NCBI GenBank assembly: GCA_900544075.1
Contig: UQTJ01000001.1
Span: 1-64,000, forward strand
Length of the DNA stretch: 64,000 bases
DNA from: an uncultured Bacteroides sp.
GTDB taxonomy: Bacteria; Bacteroidota; Bacteroidia; Bacteroidales; Bacteroidaceae
Direction: 5' to 3'
Shown here: positions 53,038 to 63,050 of the stretch, one piece after another
How positions within the stretch are numbered: the first letter of the stretch is position 1
Layout: the number at the start of each line of letters is the position of its first letter
The notes under the pieces: generated by a model
Database searches by the model: none
Told to the model about the DNA's origin: nothing
Seen by the model: only the letters and a program-made list of their open reading frames with translations
Program-made: the position numbers and the translations under genes

Positions 53038-55326
53038 TCACTTCTTTTCGTTAGAGAATGAATATGGAGCATCCGACAATCCTATACCACGTTTTGTGTT
53101 AGGCTTGCTATCCATCTGTATATCTATAGTACAGCCTTTCATCAGTTCTGAATGGTTAATATAATTCTTAGAATAGTCTGTACCATTAAACTTCATGCTG
53201 CTGATATATCTGTTCGCATCATTATTTCCGTCTGCGTTGATAACAACTTCTTTTCCGTTTTCAAGATGCAATACAGTCTTTTTAAACAATGGAGCTCCCA
53301 ATACATACTCATCTGTTCCCGGACATACCGGATAGAAACCTAATGCAGTAAACACATACCATGCTGAAGTCTGTCCGTTATCTTCGTCACCACAATATCC
53401 GTCAGGAGTAGCAGAATACATTCTGTTCATCACCTCTCTTAACCAATACTGTGCCTTCCATGGTTGTCCGGCATAATTATACAGATATATCATATGCTGT
53501 ATAGGCTGATTGCCATGTGCATAGTTACCCATGTTCATCACAGTCATCTCGCGGATTTCGTGTATCACCTGACCATAATAGCTTTCATCAAACACTGGCG
53601 GAACAGAGAATACGGAATCAAGCATAACAACAAACTGTTCCTTGCCTCCAATCAAATCAATCAGTCCTTGTGGGTCATGGAATACAGACCATGAATAATG
53701 CCAGCTGTTACCTTCTGTAAAGGCATCTCCCCACTTAAGAGGAGAGAAAGGTTTCATGAATTCACCGTTCTCATTGCGTCCCCTCATCAGGCAAGATTCT
53801 TTGTCGAAAAGGTTCTTGTAATTCATTGCGCGTTTGGCATAAAGATTCACCTCCTTTTTAGGACGCTTAAGTTCTTTCGCCAATTTGTAAATGCACCAGT
53901 CATTATAGGCATACTCCAATGTACGTGCTGCATTTTCATTTATCTTTACATCGTAAGGGACATATCCGAGTTTGTTGTAATATTCATATCCCAAACGTCC
54001 TGTAGAAGATATTTCAGGATGAACATTGTTAGCTCCATGAATAAGCCCCTTATAAAGAGTTTCCAAGTCTTCAACCTTTACTCCCTTCATATATGCATCA
54101 ACCAGTACAGAAGCCGAATTGTTTCCTATCATACAACCTCTGTGTCCTGGACTTGCCCATTCTGGGAAGAAACCGCTTTCTTTATATGTATTAATCAAAC
54201 CTTCCTGAATTTCTTTATTGACAGACGGATACATCATGTTAAGCAATGGGAACAGACATCTGAAAGTATCCCAGAAGCCTGTATCTGTGTACATATATCC
54301 AGACAAGACTTTACCGTTGTAAGGACTATAGTGAACAATCTGACCATCTTTATCTATCTCATAGAACTTTCTTGGGAAAAGCAAAGAACGGTACAAGCAT
54401 GAGTAGAAAGTTCTATACTGATCCAGATTTCCACCTTCTACCTCTATCTTACCTAATGCCTCATTCCAAGCATCTTTACCTTTTGTAACAAGATTATCAA
54501 AGTTGTCATTACCCAATTCTTTAAGATTAACTTCAGCCTGTTCATAACCGATGAAGGATGAAGCCACACGGGCATGTACCTTTTCTCCCTTCTTTGTACT
54601 GAAACCTATTATAGCATGAACATGATCTGCATGCTGTTCATTGGCATTCTTATCCAATTTTCCATCAGCCACTGTAGCTGTATAAGAGAAAGGCTTATCA
54701 AATTCTATGATAAAATAGTTTTTAAAGTTCGCAGGAACTCCTCCACTGTTTCTTGTGGTATAACCTAAAATCCTGTTTTTCTCAACATCAACTTTAATAT
54801 AAGGACTTTCTTCAAAATTTCCTTTATGGAATGCGTCGATTACCACATATGAGTTTTCATTCTCCGGAAAAGTAAATCTGAACATTGCGGCTCTTTCCGT
54901 TGGTGTAAGTTCTGTTACAACATCATGTTCAGCCAAATATACCTTATAGTAGTATGCTTTAGCCACTTCACCCTTATGAGAGAACCAACTTGCACGTTTT
55001 TCCTCATCAAATTCAGGTTTACCTACAACCGGCATTATAGAGAACTGTCCGTAATCATTTATCCACGGACTAGGCTGATGCGTCTGTTTAAATCCTCTTA
55101 TTTTATAGGCATTATAAGTATATTGCCATCCATCGCCCATCTTACCGGTCTGTGGAGTCCAAAAGTTCATGCCCCAAGGTCTTGCTATAGCCGGATATGT
55201 ATTCCCGGTTGACAACTCAAATGCCGACTGTGTACCAACTAATGGATTTACATAATCAGCATAATTATTAGCATATACAGTTAGCGCAACCCATAACATA
55301 AATATAGGTAACAAAAGTTTTCTCAT
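53038..55326 (-). CDS. GH92 alpha-mannosidase (copy 2)
   Basis: A 762-residue exported GH92 enzyme. Signal peptide to about residue 19 (VYA/NN). Acid Glu538 (FTEGNSW); base region GDEDNGQTSAW (647-657), which again differs from the NEDCGQM pattern. The N-terminal loop VGTQSAFELSTGNTYPA and the FKQTHQPSPWINDYG block set it apart from copies 3 and 4. It lies between GH92 copy 3 and the MFS carrier, 26 bases after the former. Confidence 0.92.
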   Translation of the reverse strand: MRKLLLPIFMLWVALTVYANNYADYVNPLVGTQSAFELSTGNTYPAIARPWGMNFWTPQTGKMGDGWQYTYNAYKIRGFKQTHQPSPWINDYGQFSIMPVVGKPEFDEEKRASWFSHKGEVAKAYYYKVYLAEHDVVTELTPTERAAMFRFTFPENENSYVVIDAFHKGNFEESPYIKVDVEKNRILGYTTRNSGGVPANFKNYFIIEFDKPFSYTATVADGKLDKNANEQHADHVHAIIGFSTKKGEKVHARVASSFIGYEQAEVNLKELGNDNFDNLVTKGKDAWNEALGKIEVEGGNLDQYRTFYSCLYRSLLFPRKFYEIDKDGQIVHYSPYNGKVLSGYMYTDTGFWDTFRCLFPLLNMMYPSVNKEIQEGLINTYKESGFFPEWASPGHRGCMIGNNSASVLVDAYMKGVKVEDLETLYKGLIHGANNVHPEISSTGRLGYEYYNKLGYVPYDVKINENAARTLEYAYNDWCIYKLAKELKRPKKEVNLYAKRAMNYKNLFDKESCLMRGRNENGEFMKPFSPLKWGDAFTEGNSWHYSWSVFHDPQGLIDLIGGKEQFVVMLDSVFSVPPVFDESYYGQVIHEIREMTVMNMGNYAHGNQPIQHMIYLYNYAGQPWKAQYWLREVMNRMYSATPDGYCGDEDNGQTSAWYVFTALGFYPVCPGTDEYVLGAPLFKKTVLHLENGKEVVINADGNNDANRYISSMKFNGTDYSKNYINHSELMKGCTIDIQMDSKPNTKRGIGLSDAPYSFSNEKK

Positions 55327-55352
55327 GGTTAGTCTTTTTTATAGGTTAAAAA

Positions 55353-57635
55353 TTAATTTTCAGCAATATATCCCCATTGTGTAGGCTTATCAGTCATCGT
55401 AAATTCTATGATTCCTCCATTCATAATATCCTTATGATTGATAAACGGCTTTTCAAGTATAACTCCATTCAACACTGCTTTCTCTATATATCTGTTTTCT
55501 TTTCTATTATTTATAGTTTTAACGGTAAACTTTTTATTTCCAGGCAGGTTAATGATAACCTCATCAAACAACGGACGTCCGATAGAATATACCGGTTTTC
55601 CAGGACATACCTGATAGAAACCAATAGAGTTCATGATATACCATGCAGACATCTGTCCGCAATCCTCATTTCCTGAAAGCCCGTCCGGCGCATTGTGATA
55701 CTGACTGCGGAAAACACTATCAACCAACTCCTGAGTTTTCCATGGTTGGTCAGCATAGTTATACAAATGAATTATATGATGACTCGGCTCATTTCCATGA
55801 GCATATTGTCCTATAAGTCCTGTGATATCAGCAGAAACCAACTCTCCTTCCAAAGAAGAATCTGCTGTAAACAATGAATCCAGTTTTTCGGTAAATTTAG
55901 TCTTACCTCCCATAAGTTCAATCAATCCTTTTACATCATGCGGAACAAACCAGGTCCACTGCCATGCAGTTCCTTCACAATAATCATCATTTCTATGGTT
56001 AGAAGCCCTTGGGCTGAAAGGTGTACGCCACTTACCTTTAGAATCCAATCCGCGCATGAATCCTGTTGACTTGTCAAAATATATCTGATATGCCTTAGAA
56101 TACTCCTTATATTTCTCTGCATTTTTAAAATCATAATTTGCTTCTGCCATAACAGAAATACAATAATCATTATATGCATACTCCAAAGCTTTAGCCACTG
56201 ACTCATGGTCTTTATCACAAGGAACATATCCTAAAGTATTCTTATAATATTTTGCATTAGGCATAAGGCAAGGCAGAACCAAATCCGGACATTTTATACC
56301 GGTAGTGTCATATTCTGCTGCACGTAAACAAGCCTCGTATGCTTCTTTAATATCAAATTTGGCATAACCTTTTGTATAAGCATCTGCTATCAATGACACA
56401 GCATGATAACCAATCATTGTACCAGTATAATTAGAAGCCAAATCCCACATAGGAAAAATTCCACCTTCCTTATGCTTAAGCAACAATGAAGCAATAAAAT
56501 CATTATTCAAATCCGGGTCAATAATAGACAGCAACGGATGTAGTGCTCTGAAAGTATCCCATAATGAGAATATTGTATATACCGGTTTTTCAGGATTTCC
56601 CTGGTGTATCTGTAAGTCCATACCTAAATAACGTCCATCAACGTCAGTAAAGAGATTAGGACTTATTGCTGTATGATATAATGCTGTATAGAAAATAGCT
56701 TTATCATCAGCATTATCAGTCTTGATATTTATCTTAGACAGATAATTATTCCACGCCTGATAAGCATCAGTCTTAACTTTATCAAAATCCCATTCTGGAA
56801 TTTCTGCCTCAACATTCTTTTTAGCTCCATCTACATCTACTGCCGATATACCGACTTTGACAAAAACCTGCTCATCCTTTTTTGTATCAAATTTAAGCAA
56901 TGCCTTATACAAAGCCTGCTGTTTCCCTTTGCTGTCAGTTAGCGTATCTGTATAAATCTCATATGAGAAAGGCTTTGAGAATTTTGCATAGAAACATATT
57001 CTTTGGTCAAAAGCCCAATATTTAGTCAGCTTATAACCACATAATTCAGTGTCACTCAATACATCAATATGCATATCCAGATTATCCTGGCGCTGTATAG
57101 AATAATCCATATCAACAATAAATCCGGATTCCGTACTTTCCGGGAATGTATATCTATGAATAGCAGCCCTCTTTGTTGCAGACAATTCAGCTTTTACTGA
57201 ATATCTATCCAGAATTACAGAATAATATCCAGGAACAGCAACTTCATTTTCATGTGAGAAAGATGATGCATATGGCAATGACTGGCTGGAAAAGTCCTGA
57301 TTTTTATAAACCTGTTCTCCTACTGTAGGCATTATTAGGATATCACCATAATCCGCACATCCGGTTCCACTTACATGGGTATGTGAAAATCCATTAATAG
57401 AAGAATCCTCATAATAATATCCCGAACAAGCATCCCATCCGTCGATTCTTGTATCTGGGCTCGGCTGTATCATTCCGTTCGGAACAACAGGTCCGGGGAA
57501 AGTGTGTCCATGTCCACCTGTTCCTATAAACGGATTAACCATACTAGCATAATCTGTTTCTGTGATTTTCGTAGTATTACACGTACACAATACAAATGCC
57601 AATAAAGGCATGAATAAAAATTTATTCATTGTCAT
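55353..57635 (-). CDS. GH92 alpha-mannosidase lipoprotein (copy 3)
   Basis: A 760-residue GH92 lipoprotein. Signal ends in LCTCNTTK, with Cys17 or Cys19 lipidated. Acid Glu554 (YCEGTAW) and base block GNEDCGQMSAW (655-665). FPGPVVPNGMIQPSP and HTHVSGTGCADYGD are the usual N-terminal family blocks. No acidic stretch follows the Cys, so it probably faces the periplasm. The start lies 15 bases after the FecR gene, giving a tight coupling to it. Confidence 0.93.
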   Translation of the reverse strand: MTMNKFLFMPLLAFVLCTCNTTKITETDYASMVNPFIGTGGHGHTFPGPVVPNGMIQPSPDTRIDGWDACSGYYYEDSSINGFSHTHVSGTGCADYGDILIMPTVGEQVYKNQDFSSQSLPYASSFSHENEVAVPGYYSVILDRYSVKAELSATKRAAIHRYTFPESTESGFIVDMDYSIQRQDNLDMHIDVLSDTELCGYKLTKYWAFDQRICFYAKFSKPFSYEIYTDTLTDSKGKQQALYKALLKFDTKKDEQVFVKVGISAVDVDGAKKNVEAEIPEWDFDKVKTDAYQAWNNYLSKINIKTDNADDKAIFYTALYHTAISPNLFTDVDGRYLGMDLQIHQGNPEKPVYTIFSLWDTFRALHPLLSIIDPDLNNDFIASLLLKHKEGGIFPMWDLASNYTGTMIGYHAVSLIADAYTKGYAKFDIKEAYEACLRAAEYDTTGIKCPDLVLPCLMPNAKYYKNTLGYVPCDKDHESVAKALEYAYNDYCISVMAEANYDFKNAEKYKEYSKAYQIYFDKSTGFMRGLDSKGKWRTPFSPRASNHRNDDYCEGTAWQWTWFVPHDVKGLIELMGGKTKFTEKLDSLFTADSSLEGELVSADITGLIGQYAHGNEPSHHIIHLYNYADQPWKTQELVDSVFRSQYHNAPDGLSGNEDCGQMSAWYIMNSIGFYQVCPGKPVYSIGRPLFDEVIINLPGNKKFTVKTINNRKENRYIEKAVLNGVILEKPFINHKDIMNGGIIEFTMTDKPTQWGYIAEN

Positions 57636-57650
57636 AATTATTTAAGGTTA

Positions 57651-58664
57651 TTATTCTACCGATATAAATATATTTCGTTTGTTTATTACGTAATTAAAAT
57701 GAATTGTATGACTTAGTATGTCCAAAACTTCGTCTATATTCTTTTTCTTCTGCAATACTCCAGAGTACGTATTTCCTTTGTTTATTTCCGGAGATAACAC
57801 AATATTTACATTGTAAATTCTTTCCAGCATCAAGGCTATGTCATAAATATTTGCATTTTTCAGTTGAACAAAATCATTATGCCATATAGCGTCTATTTCC
57901 GCATCTGTATTAGAAACCTTCATTTGTCTTGTATAAGTATTCAGCTCAACTTTCTGTCCTGGCGACAACGTTATAAGTCCCTCGTTCGCATTTCCACTCG
58001 CTTTGATTTCTCCTTCAAGCAGTGAAGCCTCAGCTATTCTACATTTGTCGCTACTCTTAAAATTGAATTTGGTACCAAGCACTTCAATCTGCATAGTAGA
58101 ACCCTTCACAACAAAAGGCTTATGTTTATTAGAAGTAACCTCAAAATAGGCTTCTCCATTCAGACTCAACAGTCTTATATCATCTTCGAAATTCTCAGGA
58201 TACTCCAAAGAAGTATTCTCGTTCAACCATACCTTACTACCATCCGGCAATACCAACTGTTTGGTTTCTCCTTCAGCAGTAGCAAACCTTATCATACTAT
58301 TATTTTCATTACTAAAATGCAAATAAGCGAATATAGATAGCACCAATACACCTACAAAAACTGCAGCATATCTCATTATACTATATAGCCTTATTGATTT
58401 TAACTTACGTCCTTTCTCCTGGTTTTCTATCCTTTGCAGGAATTTTTGTTTTGCCCTATCACATTTTTCATCGGAAATATTATGCCTACCTAGAAAATAA
58501 ATTTCCTCCAACTTTAAGAATTGCTCCATATTCTGCTTGGATTCATTTACCCACGCAAGTACTGTCTTCTTTTCCTCATCGCTACATTTTCCTTCGAAAA
58601 AGTTCCAAATCATCTTATAGTTAACCATACCTATCTTTTCATTCATTTCTATTATATCTTTCAT
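57651..58664 (-). CDS. FecR-family anti-sigma factor inside the GH92 operon
   Basis: A 337-residue inner-membrane regulator. N-terminal cytoplasmic part (1-96), one membrane helix (about 97-116), FecR domain (LVLPDGSKVWLNENTSLEY at 137-155) and a C-terminal DUF4974-like domain (about 260-337). The start codon is one base after the stop of GH92 copy 4, so translation is coupled. Typical FecR genes follow an ECF sigma gene and precede susC. Here two GH92 genes flank it and no sigma gene is in view. A start a few codons downstream is possible. Confidence 0.88.
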   Translation of the reverse strand: MKDIIEMNEKIGMVNYKMIWNFFEGKCSDEEKKTVLAWVNESKQNMEQFLKLEEIYFLGRHNISDEKCDRAKQKFLQRIENQEKGRKLKSIRLYSIMRYAAVFVGVLVLSIFAYLHFSNENNSMIRFATAEGETKQLVLPDGSKVWLNENTSLEYPENFEDDIRLLSLNGEAYFEVTSNKHKPFVVKGSTMQIEVLGTKFNFKSSDKCRIAEASLLEGEIKASGNANEGLITLSPGQKVELNTYTRQMKVSNTDAEIDAIWHNDFVQLKNANIYDIALMLERIYNVNIVLSPEINKGNTYSGVLQKKKNIDEVLDILSHTIHFNYVINKRNIFISVE

Positions 58665-58665
58665 T

Positions 58666-60876
58666 CTATTGCACAGCCTTATCTGTCATTTCAAACTCCA
58701 ATACCCCTCCATTTATTATATCTTCATGCCTAAGAACCGGAGCAGTAAGCAATTTTCCATTCAATTTCACAGATTTAACATAACAATTATCACGGCTTAC
58801 ATTTTTTGCAAATATCGTAAAAATCTTATTATCAGCAAATTTTATTTTCATTTCAGGGAACATAGGCGTACCTATTTCATACTCTCCTGAAACAGGATTA
58901 ACAGGATAAAATCCCATAGCACTCATTACATACCATGCCGACATCTGTCCACAATCTTCATTTCCACACAAACCGTCAGGAGTATTTTTATACAATTCAT
59001 GCATTATCTCAGATACATATTTCTGAGTTTTCCAAGGACTGTCTGTATAGTTATAAAGATAAGCGACATGATGACTTGGTTCATTACCATGTGCATATTG
59101 CCCAATCATACCGGTACTGAATATAGGTAGTTCCTCATTTCCTTCAGGAACAAATGTAAACATACTGTCCAGTTTCTCCTCAAAGCGTTTTTTGCCACCT
59201 ATCAAATCAACCAATCCATTGATATCATGTTGTACAGACCACAGATATTGCCATCCGTTACTTTCTGTAATATGAGGAGTGTATTCTTCCGGTTTAAAAC
59301 CAGAAATGAAGTTTCCTTTGCTATCCCTCGGCTGCATAAAAGAAGATTTTGAATTATAAACATTTCTATAATTCAAAGCCCTCTTATAGAAACTGTCAGC
59401 CAAATCCTTTTTACCTAATTTTTCAGCCATTTTAGCAATACAATAATCATCAAATGCATATTCCAATGTCTTGGACAGCGACCAGTTATCACTGTTATAT
59501 TTATCTACCACATCATATGGTATATATCCCATCTTTTTATATAGGCCTATTTCTCTATAATCATCTATATTAGCCGTTTTTACACATTCATCCAATGCGA
59601 CATTAGGATTAAAATCACCTATTCCCTTAAGATAAGCATCTACTATTACCGGAACAGAATGATAACCAATCATCATATCCGTTTCACATCCATACATATT
59701 CCAAACCGGAAGTCTGCCGTTTTGCTCGGAAAAAGCGACAAGCGACTTTACCATATCATTTACCCTCTGCGGCTGAATAATGGTAAACAAAGGATGTGCA
59801 GCCCTATATGTATCCCATAGAGAAAATGTACTATAATTTGTCCAACCTTCTGATTTATGAATTTGCCCGTCAGGTCCATAATATCCACCATCTACATCAC
59901 CATATATTGTAGGAGCCAACATACTATGATATAAAGCCGTATAAAAAATTACCTTTTCATCCTGATTGTCTGTTGTAACTTCAACCTTTCCTAAAGCCTC
60001 ATTCCATATTTTTCTGGCTTTTGACAAATATGAATCAAAATTATCATCTTGAGCTTCAGCCTTGAAATTTTTTTCCGCACCTTCCATGCTTACCCCTGAA
60101 ATTGCCGTCCTGATAAGAATCCGCTCATCTTCATTCGTATTATAATTTATTCTAGCAATATATCCTACGCCTTTTTTCTTACCATCTTTTAAAATTGCTG
60201 TAGTGTCAAACTCTACACTATCAAAAGGTCTGGAAAATTTCGTATAGAAATATATTTTCTGATTTCTTGCCCAACCATTTGAAAATCTATATCCTCTTAA
60301 AGTTACAGAATCTATTTGTTCTATATATGAATCCTGGGTTTCATCCCAATTCATGGCTTTCTTCAAATTTATAAATATCGCAGATTCTGCTTTTGGAAAT
60401 GTATATCTTTGAATACCACATCTTTCTGTAGCGGTCAATTCCACATTGATTTTATAATCATCCAAAAATACCTGATAATATCCGGCATATGCACTCTCCT
60501 TGTCATGTGAAAACTTAGAATGAATACCTAAAGGCTGCTCTGCTTTATTATACGGTAGAGTAACAGGCATAAACGATATGTCATAGAGATCTCCTGCACC
60601 GGTACCTGACAAATGAGTATGGCTGAATCCCGCAATTGTACTATCCGGATAAAAATATCCCGAAATTCTATCCCATCCAGGCAAACCATTGTCCGGACTA
60701 AGTTGTACCATACCGAACGGGACCTGTGCTCCCGGATAAGTATTACCTGTAAAATCAGTTCCAATAAAAGGATTTACAAACTGAGTATAATCCTCAACCT
60801 GATTCTTCACATTATTGTTACATGATGACAGTGACATCATAGTAAGACTCATACATATAATACTTAAATATTTCAT
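58666..60876 (-). CDS. GH92 alpha-mannosidase lipoprotein (copy 4)
   Basis: A 736-residue GH92 lipoprotein (SLSSC, Cys19, then NNN). The acid block is ITESNGWQYLW with Glu538, where GTAW or GNAW is usual; the base block GNEDCGQMSAW (638-648) is standard. The N-terminal blocks YPGAQVPFGMVQLSP and HTHLSGTGAGD resemble copy 3. It lies downstream of GH97 after a 127-base gap that holds a hairpin and phased repeat. Confidence 0.92.
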   Translation of the reverse strand: MKYLSIICMSLTMMSLSSCNNNVKNQVEDYTQFVNPFIGTDFTGNTYPGAQVPFGMVQLSPDNGLPGWDRISGYFYPDSTIAGFSHTHLSGTGAGDLYDISFMPVTLPYNKAEQPLGIHSKFSHDKESAYAGYYQVFLDDYKINVELTATERCGIQRYTFPKAESAIFINLKKAMNWDETQDSYIEQIDSVTLRGYRFSNGWARNQKIYFYTKFSRPFDSVEFDTTAILKDGKKKGVGYIARINYNTNEDERILIRTAISGVSMEGAEKNFKAEAQDDNFDSYLSKARKIWNEALGKVEVTTDNQDEKVIFYTALYHSMLAPTIYGDVDGGYYGPDGQIHKSEGWTNYSTFSLWDTYRAAHPLFTIIQPQRVNDMVKSLVAFSEQNGRLPVWNMYGCETDMMIGYHSVPVIVDAYLKGIGDFNPNVALDECVKTANIDDYREIGLYKKMGYIPYDVVDKYNSDNWSLSKTLEYAFDDYCIAKMAEKLGKKDLADSFYKRALNYRNVYNSKSSFMQPRDSKGNFISGFKPEEYTPHITESNGWQYLWSVQHDINGLVDLIGGKKRFEEKLDSMFTFVPEGNEELPIFSTGMIGQYAHGNEPSHHVAYLYNYTDSPWKTQKYVSEIMHELYKNTPDGLCGNEDCGQMSAWYVMSAMGFYPVNPVSGEYEIGTPMFPEMKIKFADNKIFTIFAKNVSRDNCYVKSVKLNGKLLTAPVLRHEDIINGGVLEFEMTDKAVQ

Positions 60877-60945
60877 ACAAATAAAATTTCTGTTTTATAT
60901 TAATAACAATTACTATCATTATTCCACTTACCCTATTAACGTTTA

Positions 60946-61000
60946 TTAAAATAGCGTTTAAACGGTTTTTAAATACTGTTTAAACGCTATTTAAAACTAA
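60946..61000. repeat. 11-bp phased TTTAAA repeat inside a 15-bp inverted repeat
   Basis: TTTAAA starts at 60957, 60968, 60979 and 60990, exactly 11 bases apart, with a degenerate fifth unit at 60946. The segment also folds as a perfect 15-bp stem (60949-60963 with 60978-60992) with a 14-base loop. On the minus strand only TTTTAAT follows the stem, a weak terminator. It lies between GH97 and GH92 copy 4, so it may be an operator, an attenuator, or both. Confidence 0.55.
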
Positions 61001-61003
61001 TTG

Positions 61004-63016
61004 TTATTCTGCAGGTCGGAAATAAATTGCCTGACCGCCGCCTCTCGCCATCTTTATCTGTAATTTATCTTCTGAAGTTACTTGCCTCTTTGTTATCTTA
61101 TAGGAAGTAGGATTTGTTTCCCAGTCCGCATCATCTCCATCAGCATATATCACAGCATCATAAGTACATCCGGGCTCCAAAAAGTCAAGACATATTTCCA
61201 CCTCACGAGCATCATCATTTGTTGCCGCTCCAAGGAAATATTTATCCTTTGCTTTTCTTACTATTACTACATACTCACCCGGCTCACCTTCCAATGCCTT
61301 CGACCAGTCACAATCGGGATCAAAATCACGGAAGAACTGAAAAGCCGGATGTTCTTCATAATTTTCAATCATATCCGAGGCCATCTGAAGAGGTGAATAC
61401 AATATCACCCAGTTGGCGATTTGCTTGGCCAATGTGGTATTTACACGACAGTCCTTACTGTCCTTCATGTTCCATTGCTTCCTATCAGGAGAATTCTTTA
61501 TGCGTTCGTATGTTATGTCGAAAATCCCCGGTGTATAATCCATAGGACCGCCAAGAAGACGGGTAAAAGGAAGCATAACATGATGCGAAGGAGGATTACC
61601 GTCGCTCCAGGCGTTCCATTCCATACCTCTTGCTCCCTCACGGGTCATCATATTTGGGTAAGTCCTCCGGATACCGGTATCCTTTATCGGTTCATGGACA
61701 TCAAGCGTTGTATGATATTTGGCTGCCGTTTCAACCACCTTACGGTAATGACGTACATTGAACTGACCGTGATGGTTATGGCCGTAAGGCAAACCGCCGG
61801 CATATCCCGTCTTTACACTGTTTATACCCATATCGGAATACCATTTATAAGCATCGTCAAGCTGACGTTCGTAATTAAGGATATTTCCACCGGTCTCATG
61901 ATGGCCTATTATCTTTACGCCTTTCTTACGTGCATAATCGGCTATTTCCTTTATGTCGAAGTCGTCATAAGGAGCAGTATAGTCGAACTCCTGCGAGCCT
62001 CCCCAGTTTTCCCATCCTTTGTTCCATCCTTCATAGACTACAGCATCTATATTGTTTGCGGCAGCAAAGTCTATATAACGTTTCGCGTTTGCCGTAGTCG
62101 CGCCATGCCTTTTGCCGTCATACCACGTCTCTACTCCCAAATGCATACCCCACCATATTCCGATATACTTCATCGGACGTATCCAGTCCGTGGTCTCTAG
62201 TTTGCAAGGCTCGTTTAGATTCAGTATCAAAGAAGAGTTTATCAAATCCACAGCTTTGCCGCCTATCTGTATTGTCCTCCATGGAGTGACGAACTTTCCT
62301 CCTGCTATCCTGGCCTTTACCCCGTCCGGCCACGGAGCGAGTTCTGCCTTAAAGCGGCAGCCGTCAGTATGTTTCAGAGTCATCTCAGGAAAATCCGTCA
62401 GCGCAGCTTCGTGGATACTTGCATATACACTGCCACATTTAAATGTCATAGGTGTATTGGCATTGTCAATTCCACTTATCGGCAAAGTACGGTAAAGCAG
62501 TTCATAGGTCTCGAAACTAGCCGGAATAGACCATGACACTCCGTCGTTGGCAATATTGAACTCTGTCAGCTCGTCGGTGATGAACAAGCTGTCAACATTA
62601 CGGACATCATACTCGTATCTGAAACCTACACCGTCGTCAAAGACCCTGAAACGTACTGTCAGGCCAACAGTACTACCGTCGGAAAGCAAAACAGCCATTT
62701 CATTATACTTGTTTCGTATAGTCTTGTTTTCGCCCCAAGGTTGGGTCCAAGTATCATCTGCGGAATTAAAATCAACATTTTCAATTTCAAGTCCGTCGGA
62801 CAGCGACAATCCACTCTTCTCCACCAAGCCCATCGCTGAAGGAGATACGAACAATGAATCCTTTACTTTTATCTCATATAAAAGCTTTCCATCATTATCC
62901 GTTGAAAAACTTAAACTTATATCTCCGTCAGGAGAATAAACATTAGTTGCCTGCTGTTTGCATCCGCTCAACAAGACAATACAAACAAGCATAATTACCA
63001 TGACCGATTTATTCAT
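61004..63016 (-). CDS. GH97 alpha-glycosidase lipoprotein (SusB-like)
   Basis: A 670-residue lipoprotein (LLSGC, Cys19). N-terminal beta-sandwich (about 25-280), catalytic barrel (about 285-560) and C-terminal beta domain. Glutamates at positions expected in the inverting SusB group are seen: Glu374 (HHETGG), Glu442 (VHEPIK) and Glu460/Glu466 (REGARGMEW). This favours an alpha-glucosidase over the retaining alpha-galactosidase group. In an N-glycan operon it may trim glucose left on immature glycans. It starts 34 bases after the GH18 gene. Confidence 0.9.
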   Translation of the reverse strand: MNKSVMVIMLVCIVLLSGCKQQATNVYSPDGDISLSFSTDNDGKLLYEIKVKDSLFVSPSAMGLVEKSGLSLSDGLEIENVDFNSADDTWTQPWGENKTIRNKYNEMAVLLSDGSTVGLTVRFRVFDDGVGFRYEYDVRNVDSLFITDELTEFNIANDGVSWSIPASFETYELLYRTLPISGIDNANTPMTFKCGSVYASIHEAALTDFPEMTLKHTDGCRFKAELAPWPDGVKARIAGGKFVTPWRTIQIGGKAVDLINSSLILNLNEPCKLETTDWIRPMKYIGIWWGMHLGVETWYDGKRHGATTANAKRYIDFAAANNIDAVVYEGWNKGWENWGGSQEFDYTAPYDDFDIKEIADYARKKGVKIIGHHETGGNILNYERQLDDAYKWYSDMGINSVKTGYAGGLPYGHNHHGQFNVRHYRKVVETAAKYHTTLDVHEPIKDTGIRRTYPNMMTREGARGMEWNAWSDGNPPSHHVMLPFTRLLGGPMDYTPGIFDITYERIKNSPDRKQWNMKDSKDCRVNTTLAKQIANWVILYSPLQMASDMIENYEEHPAFQFFRDFDPDCDWSKALEGEPGEYVVIVRKAKDKYFLGAATNDDAREVEICLDFLEPGCTYDAVIYADGDDADWETNPTSYKITKRQVTSEDKLQIKMARGGGQAIYFRPAE

Positions 63017-63050
63017 TCTGCTTTTCTTTTAATTTACACATAGCTTACCA

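Noticed and set aside
53698..54402. A 234-codon plus-strand frame inside a GH92 gene
   Set aside because: Shadow of a confidently identified GH92; no start signal or domain.
61421..62200. A 259-codon plus-strand frame inside GH97
   Set aside because: It is antisense to conserved GH97 catalytic blocks, has no recognisable domain, and its length follows from the codon pattern of the real gene.
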